This document shows positions 35,280 through 42,335 of a DNA stretch of 64,000 nt, piece by piece. Below the pieces are notes generated by a model. It searched no databases. It was not told where the DNA came from and saw nothing but the letters and a program-made list of their open reading frames with translations. Position 1 is the first letter of the stretch; each line of letters starts with the position of its first letter. Position numbers and translations under genes: made by a program. The DNA is from Bowmanella yangjiangensis (GTDB lineage Bacteria; Pseudomonadota; Gammaproteobacteria; Enterobacterales; Alteromonadaceae). The stretch covers positions 374,553 through 438,552 of the forward strand of contig NZ_JAFKCS010000002.1 in assembly GCF_017255015.1 (NCBI RefSeq), in the 5' to 3' direction.

Positions 35280-36743
35280 TTATTTAATAATCTTCAACCA
35301 CTCCCCCTCCTGCGGCTCACCACTGGGGTAGTAGCCGTTGATCAGGCGCAGTTGTTCCTCGGCATAGCGACCTATTCGCATACGCTTGGCGATGTCGGCA
35401 AAGGTGGTGCCGGGGCTCGCCTGCACATAGCTGATGGTTTTGGCTTTGGGCAGTGCCGCGGTGCCACGAGCCGGGGCAAAACTATGGATGCTGTGCATAA
35501 ATAGCTTGTCGTAATCCGTATCTGGCGCAGGCTTATTTACTTCCCCCTGGAGCATATAGATAAGCGAACCACGGTAGAAAATGGCAACCCGGCTGGGTTG
35601 GGGGAGTTTGTCATCCGCCGGGCGGATACCAGTGTGCCCTAACATACCGGCCTGACTAAAGTCTTCAGAACGCATCAAAAGCGGTACATCGTAATATTTA
35701 CGGAGGTAATTACCCGGTGGCAGCTCTTCCTGACGGCGGGTGACTTCCATATGGATTTGTGCACTTTTATCCGGCGCTTCGGCCACTATAGTGTGCCCGG
35801 CATTTGTCACTTGCCATTCATCCGGAAATACCAGAGAAAAACCTAAACGGCTGTGAGTAAAGCGGTTTTCCTCTGACGGGTTATTCTGTTCCGGACGGCG
35901 GTAACTTGGGCCATATACCAACCCTTCCATGGTGTTGCGAAATTCCGCAGGGTCCTTAGCCATGACCTGAGTGTGCTTCTCCAGTTCAGCGGCTTTATCT
36001 ACCACTTCTTTTAAGCGTGTATCGTTGCGTGGGTGGGTGGAAAACAAGCCATGGTAGGTTTGCTGACGACCGGATTTGGCGTTCAGATGACGGGTAAATT
36101 TTTCCTGGTCTTTGAGGGTGGAGATCACTTCAATCATGGCGTGAGGGGAATACCCTGCTTTAGACAGATAACGGGCTCCCAGACCATCGGCTTCCAATTC
36201 CATTTCCCGCCCGTAGCCCATTACAGCAGCACTACTCCATAAACTGGCTGCATCCCCCAAAGCCCAGCTACCTGTGGTCAGTACCGACATCACGGTCAGT
36301 ACTTTGGCGCCGGTGCGGGCGGTGTCCTGTCGCACGGCATGACGCGCAGTGACATGACCAAGCTCATGGGCTAGCACGGCCGCTAGCTGAGCTTCACTGT
36401 GCATGTAGGCCAGCAGGCCGCGGTTGACATAAATATAACCACCGGGCAGAGCAAAGGCATTAATTTGCGGATTGTCCAGCACCGTAAAGTGATAGGTAAG
36501 CTCCGGGCGCTCACCAACTTTGGCCAGTGCCTGGCCGATCCGGTTTACATAGGCGGTGACTTTTTCGTCTTCATAGATAGGCTGAGTTTCCAGGATCTTC
36601 TTATGCATCTCCTGACCGATTTCCAGCTCACTGGACTCCGACATAGTAACAAACTCGGCATCACCCGTGGCTGGATTAGTGGCGCAACCGTTAACTAAAC
36701 AAATGGCCCCCAGGATAAACAACAGACTAATTCTGTACGCCAT
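35280..36743 (-). CDS. M48-family metalloprotease, lipoprotein
   Basis: The 487-residue protein has a lipoprotein signal (LLFILGAICLVNGC, Cys20) and an M48 peptidase domain with the zinc motif HELGH at 126-130 (AVLAHELGHVTARH), then EADGLGARYLSKAGY with the third ligand Glu. This is the LoiP/BepA-like periplasmic group that edits outer-membrane proteins. The C-terminal third (about 300-487) is distinct and ends with a LysM-like PGTTFADIAKRMRIG segment that could bind peptidoglycan. It is the last gene of the thirteen-gene cluster and overlaps its upstream neighbour by 17 bp, suggesting a processing or quality-control role in that assembly. Confidence 0.9.
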   Translation of the reverse strand: MAYRISLLFILGAICLVNGCATNPATGDAEFVTMSESSELEIGQEMHKKILETQPIYEDEKVTAYVNRIGQALAKVGERPELTYHFTVLDNPQINAFALPGGYIYVNRGLLAYMHSEAQLAAVLAHELGHVTARHAVRQDTARTGAKVLTVMSVLTTGSWALGDAASLWSSAAVMGYGREMELEADGLGARYLSKAGYSPHAMIEVISTLKDQEKFTRHLNAKSGRQQTYHGLFSTHPRNDTRLKEVVDKAAELEKHTQVMAKDPAEFRNTMEGLVYGPSYRRPEQNNPSEENRFTHSRLGFSLVFPDEWQVTNAGHTIVAEAPDKSAQIHMEVTRRQEELPPGNYLRKYYDVPLLMRSEDFSQAGMLGHTGIRPADDKLPQPSRVAIFYRGSLIYMLQGEVNKPAPDTDYDKLFMHSIHSFAPARGTAALPKAKTISYVQASPGTTFADIAKRMRIGRYAEEQLRLINGYYPSGEPQEGEWLKIIK

Positions 36744-37389
36744 GGCTCGGCTCTCCTTGTGGTTGGAAAAATTCGCTTAACTGCTTACCCAGTCCTTTGC
36801 AGGCCTCGCTTTCAACCTGTGCCAGCAAAGGAATTGGAATTACCACTGCTGGCATATAGGACGTGCCTTTGGCACTGGTATGAATGCGTCCAGCGACAAC
36901 TTCGCGTTTAAGATCCCAAATTACCGACTCGTAGCCAGCCTCATCATCCCAACTACCAAAGCCCAGACACCCACCTCCCGGCACCAGAGCACAACTGATG
37001 GAGCCGACACTAGAGGTGGTCTCTGTATTACCGTCAACCCAAATCAGATAGCGAAGATTTCGCTGTTCCATACGCTGTGCCAGCTTATCGTAGCTACGGA
37101 GTTTATTGATGCCCGGTAGGTTGAGCGGTGCGGTACGGGGTTCAAAAAAGGGATAAAATTCATCGAGAAACTCCTGCTCAGGGATAACGTTAAGGCCTTT
37201 ATTTGCCATGGTTTCCTGTAAGCAGTTAATCAGCGACGGTTCGGTTTCATAGTTGTTGGCATGTCGCCTGCCGAGGATCACAATAGACTCGCCACTGTTT
37301 AAGCTGGTGCTACCGCTGCGAAATTCATCAATGGTGACGCTGGAGCAACCGGCCAAGAGTAGCAAGGGAAGTAGATAGAATGGGTTCAT
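36727..37389 (-). CDS. Lipoprotein of unknown function
   Basis: I do not recognise this 220-residue family. The signal is MNPFYLLPLLLLAGCSS with lipidated Cys15, so it should be anchored in a membrane facing the periplasm. The mature part starts with SVTIDEFRSGSTSLNSGESI, then VILGRRHANNYETEP, and later has LRYLIWVDGNTETTSSVGSISCALVPGGGCLGFGSW with two Cys that may form a disulfide. It overlaps the preceding gene by 4 bp and the M48 gene by 17 bp. It belongs to the large cluster by position. Confidence 0.8.
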   Translation of the reverse strand: MNPFYLLPLLLLAGCSSVTIDEFRSGSTSLNSGESIVILGRRHANNYETEPSLINCLQETMANKGLNVIPEQEFLDEFYPFFEPRTAPLNLPGINKLRSYDKLAQRMEQRNLRYLIWVDGNTETTSSVGSISCALVPGGGCLGFGSWDDEAGYESVIWDLKREVVAGRIHTSAKGTSYMPAVVIPIPLLAQVESEACKGLGKQLSEFFQPQGEPSHGVQN

Positions 37390-38003
37390 GGTTTTTCTCC
37401 TCGGATAGCTAGGGTATGTTTATTGAGGTTTTGCTCCATCCATTGACGGATCTCCGGTACCCGGGAGAAATCCATAAGTAACTTGGCACCGGCATCGCGC
37501 AGGGCCATTTGAATTGCCAGCTCCAACCCATCAGCATCTGTGGTGGAAAAGGCGGTGGGGGTCTTGCCATAGGAAGTCATAAACCAGTCTGCTACCAGGC
37601 GGCCGCTACCTTCGTGTAATTGCAGGTGATACTTAAACCACACTTCGTAAATTTTGCTGCGGGTTTCCCGAGGCACTGTGTATTGAAACTCTTCCACAAC
37701 GGGGGTAAGGATCAGGTCGGCAGAGCCAGATTGGGCAGGCAGTTCCACCAGGTTTTTGAACATACCGCTCAGTACCCGGCTGAACATTTGCATTTGCGCG
37801 TCACCTTGCTCGATATTCCAATCTTCACGTGCTTCGTTGCTTTCTTCGTAACGGTAGTTACGTAACGCCATTGGATAGTAAGCTCCCATGGTCAGGGGCA
37901 TTGGCTGAACCAAAGGCTGAGGAACCTGACTTTTAACCCTAAAGCTGCTGGAGCAACTGCCAAGCAGCAGACACAGTGCCAGTATTGCGAGCCGTCTTGT
38001 CAT
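37386..38003 (-). CDS. Lipoprotein of unknown function
   Basis: The 205-residue protein starts at 38003, preceded by the strong site AGGAGG. Its signal MTRRLAILALCLLLGSCSS contains a lipobox with Cys17. The mature region shows FRVKSQVPQPLVQPMPLTMG, then a region of repeated beta-strand/helix pattern (GSADLILTPVVEEFQYTV, VWFKYHLQLHEGSGRLVADW) and DADGLELAIQMALRDAGAKL, a layout seen in outer-membrane lipoproteins that bind periplasmic partners. The family is unknown to me. It follows the second VWA gene by 52 bp, the largest gap in the cluster. Confidence 0.8.
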   Translation of the reverse strand: MTRRLAILALCLLLGSCSSSFRVKSQVPQPLVQPMPLTMGAYYPMALRNYRYEESNEAREDWNIEQGDAQMQMFSRVLSGMFKNLVELPAQSGSADLILTPVVEEFQYTVPRETRSKIYEVWFKYHLQLHEGSGRLVADWFMTSYGKTPTAFSTTDADGLELAIQMALRDAGAKLLMDFSRVPEIRQWMEQNLNKHTLAIRGEKP

Positions 38004-38055
38004 GTTTTCCTCCTGGGGTGCCTCAGGGCACAAGGTTGCCAGTAGTTACCAGGTC

Positions 38056-39063
38056 TTAGTAACCGGGACGAAAGTCATTTAAACCAATAAAAGTGCCGCC
38101 GTTCTGCAGCGTTAGTTCGCGCATCAGCGCAGCAAAGCGAATGCCGGTCATTTGGTACTGCGGCGGATTAGCAAATTGCACGGGTAGCCCGACCGCATGT
38201 ATACGCACGCGTTTCTGATTGCCGTCTGCCATTTGATTGATGCGCGACACTGTGTCTACCACCTGTTTGATGGAACGGCCGGTAAACTCGTCACCAAACA
38301 CATAAATGCTGATTTTCTTGTCCGGGGCATAAAAGGAGCGAATAGCAGCCAATACCCCTTCTACAGGTGACGAGTTACTGAAAGGATGCCAGCCACGCAA
38401 GCGCTGGATAATGGCACTGCGACGGGCAGGGGTGTCAGGGATCCATTCGCGTCTGTAGTTGCTGAACATGTAATCGCCCATGTCATTCATGATCTGAATA
38501 CCTTTAACATTAGGGTAGATATCCAGGGTGGCGATGATCTCATCTATCATGCGTTGCCAGCCGTAATTCACCATGCTGCCGGAGGTATCGATGATGAAAA
38601 TGATGTATTCACTGTCCACGGGAATACCGCCGATCAGATCGTTTTTACGTTTATAGTTGTCGCCCAGCAGACGGCGCATTTCCTCTGTCAGGCTTTGCCT
38701 GGCCAGTTCCAGTTCGCCCTTCTGCCTGGCACTGAGCTGCTGGGCATCCGACAGTCTGGCGTAGCGGCTTTGCATGAGTTCCATTTCGGTGCGTAATCTG
38801 GCTATACGGGCTTTTTCCAGAGATAATTGTTCGTGCTTAGCGGTCATCTGGCGATTTAACGTCTGGGTTTCGCCGCGCAGTTCGAATAACTGGCGTTGCA
38901 AGTCTTGTATCAAGCCTTGCTGATCCAGTTCGGCCTGCTCAATAACATCCGGCGGCACATTACGCACAATCAGCATCAGAATGATGATGGCGCCAAAGCC
39001 ACAGGAAATGACATCCAGAAACGAAATACTGAAGATATCGGTGATCTGGCGACGGCTTTTCAT
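38056..39063 (-). CDS. VWA-domain protein with ExbD/MotB-like membrane anchor (copy 2)
   Basis: This is a 335-residue protein. Residues 13-34 form one helix with SFLDVISCGFGA: Asp17 sits in the helix as the proton-carrying Asp does in ExbD, TolR and MotB, giving N-in topology. A coiled coil follows (about 40-130), then a periplasmic VWA domain with MIDAS motif DTSGS at 159-163 and NDMGDYMFSNYRREW further on. No peptidoglycan-binding domain is present, unlike MotB. It is paralogous to the preceding gene over the anchor, shares a 4-bp overlap with it, and ends the inner-membrane part of the cluster. It is a likely stator-ring partner of the MotA/ExbB-like protein. Confidence 0.85.
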   Translation of the reverse strand: MKSRRQITDIFSISFLDVISCGFGAIIILMLIVRNVPPDVIEQAELDQQGLIQDLQRQLFELRGETQTLNRQMTAKHEQLSLEKARIARLRTEMELMQSRYARLSDAQQLSARQKGELELARQSLTEEMRRLLGDNYKRKNDLIGGIPVDSEYIIFIIDTSGSMVNYGWQRMIDEIIATLDIYPNVKGIQIMNDMGDYMFSNYRREWIPDTPARRSAIIQRLRGWHPFSNSSPVEGVLAAIRSFYAPDKKISIYVFGDEFTGRSIKQVVDTVSRINQMADGNQKRVRIHAVGLPVQFANPPQYQMTGIRFAALMRELTLQNGGTFIGLNDFRPGY

Positions 39064-40142
39064 GGCCAGTCCTCCGAAGGGCTAAGAAAGGATCCGCCGG
39101 TATGTTGGGCGAGTTGCCAGAATGCGGCAGCGGCCATGGGGTCGCCCTCCATGGGGCTGAGCAGAGTATTAACTGGCACACCTTGAGGTAATCCTTGTAC
39201 GGCCTTTTTAAACAGCTCCAAGCGTTCAATGCCTGAGATGGTATTCTGGCTGTTGGCTTGCAATCCCTGAGTCGGCAGACCATCGGTGATCAGGAATATA
39301 TTGTCGGGCAGAGGATCCAGGCCGCCGGCAGATAAAAAAGCCCGCTCCAGGCTGGTGCCGCCCGCAGGCAGAGCGGCGCGCATGCCGTCCATGGCCTGTT
39401 TCAGGCTGTCACGATCACTGACTTTCAGCCAGTTACCCTGAGTATTCTTAATTGCCGCTCGTGCATCGGTGTTAAACAGGTAAATTTGGTAATGACTGTC
39501 TTTGGGAAACTGGGATACCAGCCAGGAGACTCTGTCCTGGGCGCGCAGCCATTTTGGGGACGCGCGCTGAATGTCCTCCTGCATATGACGGCGGCGTATG
39601 ATATTGACCAACCGCTCGTCCAACATGCTGGTGCTGGCGTCCAGCAAGATCAGAATGCGCTGGCCACCCAGGCGAAGCCCTGTAAGGTATTGGCGGTCGC
39701 CGGCGCCAACAAACTTTTGTACGTTTTCGCCTTCACGTTGTTCGGCCAGCAGTTGCTGTTTTTCTTTTTCCAGTGCGGCCAGCTGTTCCTGCAGTTTTTT
39801 GATGGCCTCATCCCATTGTTCCGGATCCATGGCCTCCATCATGCTGCGTTGTTGTTTAAGTTCTTGCTCGATTTGTCTGGCCAGGCCCTGCGCTTGGGCC
39901 AGTTCATCATCGGCATCCGAAATGATGTTGCGGGCTTTGACCAGATCTTCTTTGCCAATGCGAATTTCCTCTTCGAGCAGCCTTACCTCGGACACATCTT
40001 GTTGCTGCAACTGTTCGCGATTTTCATCAATGCCGTGTTTGAGTAACAGAAAAAGCAGCGCCGCAGCGCCAAAGCCGCAGGACATCACATCCAGAAAGGC
40101 CAGGCTGAAATTAGAAGTTTGGCGACGGCTTCTTCTGCTCAT
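39060..40142 (-). CDS. VWA-domain protein with ExbD/MotB-like membrane anchor (copy 1)
   Basis: The start at 40142 (MSRRSRRQTSNF) overlaps the stop of the Hsp70-like gene (ATGA); the product has 360 residues. A basic N-terminus precedes one helix (14-36) containing LAFLDVMSCGFGA, with Asp18 in the position of the ExbD/MotB proton-relay residue. A long coiled coil (about 40-140, EKEKQQLLAEQREGE) separates it from a VWA domain with MIDAS DASTS at 168-172 and FLITDGLPTQG later. The MIDAS should bind Mg or Mn and a partner protein. It is cotranscribed with the channel gene upstream and the second copy downstream. Confidence 0.85.
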   Translation of the reverse strand: MSRRSRRQTSNFSLAFLDVMSCGFGAAALLFLLLKHGIDENREQLQQQDVSEVRLLEEEIRIGKEDLVKARNIISDADDELAQAQGLARQIEQELKQQRSMMEAMDPEQWDEAIKKLQEQLAALEKEKQQLLAEQREGENVQKFVGAGDRQYLTGLRLGGQRILILLDASTSMLDERLVNIIRRRHMQEDIQRASPKWLRAQDRVSWLVSQFPKDSHYQIYLFNTDARAAIKNTQGNWLKVSDRDSLKQAMDGMRAALPAGGTSLERAFLSAGGLDPLPDNIFLITDGLPTQGLQANSQNTISGIERLELFKKAVQGLPQGVPVNTLLSPMEGDPMAAAAFWQLAQHTGGSFLSPSEDWP

Positions 40143-41356
40143 GGCATAACCCGGATACAACGAATTGGATGGACTGTATTGCCTCGACTCAGGCGCAGCT
40201 CTGTACCCGGACTGAGAGTAGTGTCATGGCCTGCCAGTGAGCTTTGCCAGTTGTCACAAGGGCTAAGAACAAAGCCATCTGAACCCTGATGTATGCTAAA
40301 TGCCATGTCGGTGGCAGAGTGCATTAATTGGTTGTTCAGCCAGCCATAGTGGCCCTCTTGTAGTGCCACAGCATGGTCTTCATAAAGTAAATGCGTTGCC
40401 CGTGGCAGGGGCCGACGACTGTACTTTGTGCGGGGAAGGCTATCAATCAGACTTATCCCGCCTGACGTTGCCTGCGGCAAGGTCAGTTCACTGATCGCAG
40501 GCACGTCGCTGCTGCTGAGAAGCCTGGCGTTTGGCAGTGATGCCGCCACACCGGGTAAACGGGCCAGGTGATGACTCAACCAAATCTGATGGGGGCTATT
40601 GTCCAACAGTTGATACAAGGGCGTAAGGAACTGCCGGATGACGCCCGTCAGCTCTGTGTTATCAAGTGTGAGAGATCTGTCAGCAATGCGAAGCGGTGAT
40701 GGTGGCTGACTGTTGCAATACTGCCTGACCCATAAATACAAAGCCTGCTCGGTACTGCCTTGATGCATGGGGTCGAAACGCTGTTCCTGAATAAAACGTC
40801 TGGCCAGGTGTTTCATCAGATGCTCACATAATGGATCTAAGCCTACACCGCTCAGTAGCTGATGGTTGCCTTGGCTGAGGTTGTCAGATGCCGTGAGTTC
40901 GGTTAGCACTGTCTGCTTGCTGTGCAAGGCGATATGCAGGTGGGGGCCTGTTTCGGCACCATTTATCAAACTGGCCAGGGCGGTATTTATCAAGCCTGTC
41001 ACTTGCCAGGGGGTTTCTCGCATAATACCCAGCAATAGCGAGAGTTGAGCCTGAGTAAGGCTGGCGGGTACTGCGACCAACACGGGGGAAGCGCCGACTT
41101 TTTCAGCTAAGGCTAATAGTTGCTGGTGAACCAAGTCTGCCGCATGGCGCACTCCTTCTGCGGACTTTATCGGCTCAAGGCTGAGTTGTTGCCAGTAGCT
41201 GCTGGTGCACTGCCCAGGAACTAAGCGCTGCTTGGCTAATGCCTGTTGGTCAAACAATAACTGCTTGTCTTGCTCACAAACCAGGCATAAATGTTCAATG
41301 TGTTGCCCTTGCCGATGAAGGCTTAAAGCAATATCGTTGATCGCCAGAATGTCCAT
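40139..41356 (-). CDS. Hsp70/actin-fold-like protein
   Basis: This is a 405-residue cytosolic protein with no signal or membrane helix. The first half has a weak Hsp70/actin ATPase pattern: MDILAINDIALSL, VLVAVPASLTQAQLSLLLGI (resembling the adenosine-side segment of Hsp70 that precedes recruitment of partner helices), and GLINTALASLINGAE. The classical phosphate-1 motif is poorly conserved, so ATPase activity is doubtful. A C-terminal region (about 330-405) looks like an FHA or beta-sandwich segment (GSDGFVLSPCDNWQSSL, SPGTELRLSRG). It lies between the channel gene and the VWA genes, suggesting a cytosolic partner of the membrane complex. The assignment is tentative. Confidence 0.65.
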   Translation of the reverse strand: MDILAINDIALSLHRQGQHIEHLCLVCEQDKQLLFDQQALAKQRLVPGQCTSSYWQQLSLEPIKSAEGVRHAADLVHQQLLALAEKVGASPVLVAVPASLTQAQLSLLLGIMRETPWQVTGLINTALASLINGAETGPHLHIALHSKQTVLTELTASDNLSQGNHQLLSGVGLDPLCEHLMKHLARRFIQEQRFDPMHQGSTEQALYLWVRQYCNSQPPSPLRIADRSLTLDNTELTGVIRQFLTPLYQLLDNSPHQIWLSHHLARLPGVAASLPNARLLSSSDVPAISELTLPQATSGGISLIDSLPRTKYSRRPLPRATHLLYEDHAVALQEGHYGWLNNQLMHSATDMAFSIHQGSDGFVLSPCDNWQSSLAGHDTTLSPGTELRLSRGNTVHPIRCIRVMP

Positions 41357-41364
41357 CTTGCACC

Positions 41365-42165
41365 TCAATCCAGTTGCTTCATCCAGCGCAGCAAGTGTTC
41401 ATCCGCGTAGCGTTTGGTTTGGGTGACGACGCGTTCTTGCTGTAGCTGTAACTGATGGCTGATAAACATGATGAATATGCTGATAAGCAAGGCGATAAAG
41501 GTTGAGTTAAATGCCACCCCCAATGCCTGAGTCACCCCGGTAATATCGCCTTCAATGGCTTTATGGGCCTGTCCCAGGGCATCGCCTATTCCCCTTACCG
41601 TGCCGATAAAGCCGATAGAGGGGATGGCCCAGGCTATGTAGCGCACCAGCGATAACTCACTGTCCAGTCGGTCAGACTCGGTATCACATTGTTCCTTGAT
41701 GGCATCGGCGGCGGCGGTGACATCGCCGGTAGCCGCAAAACGTTGCAGGGCACTCAACAAAGTGCGGGGTGTCAGCAGTTGCTGCTGTTGCTCAGGCAGC
41801 GCTTGCAGCGGCCTGCACAGATTGACCGCATCGGCAGGCAGGATGGTAGTGCCTTGTTCTATAGCTAGCCAATGGCGCGACAACATACGCTTCTCGCCTT
41901 GTAACTGCCAGGCTTTAAAGCCCATGATGGCGCAAGCCCACAGCATCAGAATAAAACAGCTTTCCTGTTCAAAATCTTTTAGCACTACGTACCAGGAACG
42001 CTGAACCTGAATGGTCTGTCCCTGGCTTTGTAGTTCGGCTTGTTGTTGGATCAGCGCATCGGCCTTGGGCCTGATTAAAGATACATAGGTACCATGCACC
42101 AGGATAATGGCCAGTAGTAAGCTAAAAAGCTGGTAGATAAACTCACGGGGGACACGATTTTCCAT
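41365..42165 (-). CDS. MotA/TolQ/ExbB-family proton channel protein
   Basis: The 266-residue product is a membrane protein with about four hydrophobic segments (about 10-30, 68-88, 160-185, 215-238). The C-terminal half has the family core YIAWAIPSIGFIGTVRGIGDALGQA, equivalent to the GLLGTVxGI segment of TolQ/ExbB, followed by VTQALGVAFNSTFIALLISIFIMF, where small residues and Thr line the ion path. The start at 42165 has GAGG six bases upstream; an ATG at 42177 overlapping the previous stop is also possible. In known systems a pentamer of this protein surrounds two ExbD/MotB-type anchors; two such anchors follow in this cluster. Confidence 0.9.
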   Translation of the reverse strand: MENRVPREFIYQLFSLLLAIILVHGTYVSLIRPKADALIQQQAELQSQGQTIQVQRSWYVVLKDFEQESCFILMLWACAIMGFKAWQLQGEKRMLSRHWLAIEQGTTILPADAVNLCRPLQALPEQQQQLLTPRTLLSALQRFAATGDVTAAADAIKEQCDTESDRLDSELSLVRYIAWAIPSIGFIGTVRGIGDALGQAHKAIEGDITGVTQALGVAFNSTFIALLISIFIMFISHQLQLQQERVVTQTKRYADEHLLRWMKQLD

Positions 42166-42173
42166 AGCGAACC

Positions 42174-42335
42174 TCATATATCCGTGGGAAAAGAAACCGA
42201 GGCATCTTCGGAGATTTCCTCGGAGGGGATGAAGATGCCTTCGCGGTTTAACTCGGGTTGATCAGGGGCAAATGCTTGTCCGGTTTGACAACTCAGTACC
42301 AACGCCAGCAGCATTAGTTTCAGCTTTCTGCTCAT
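42174..42335 (-). CDS. Small exported peptide, 53 residues
   Basis: A short gene lies between the PEGA/SUMF1 gene and the channel gene. Its ATG overlaps the upstream stop (ATGA), and its stop TGA adjoins the channel gene start region. The product starts MSRKLKLMLLALVLSCQTG, a basic N-terminus and hydrophobic core that could be a signal peptide cleaved after QAFA or a lipoprotein signal with Cys16. The mature remainder is about 30 residues, acidic, and ends VSFPTDI. The 4-bp overlap and coupled context support real translation. The family is unknown; it could be a small subunit of the complex. Confidence 0.65.
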   Translation of the reverse strand: MSRKLKLMLLALVLSCQTGQAFAPDQPELNREGIFIPSEEISEDASVSFPTDI

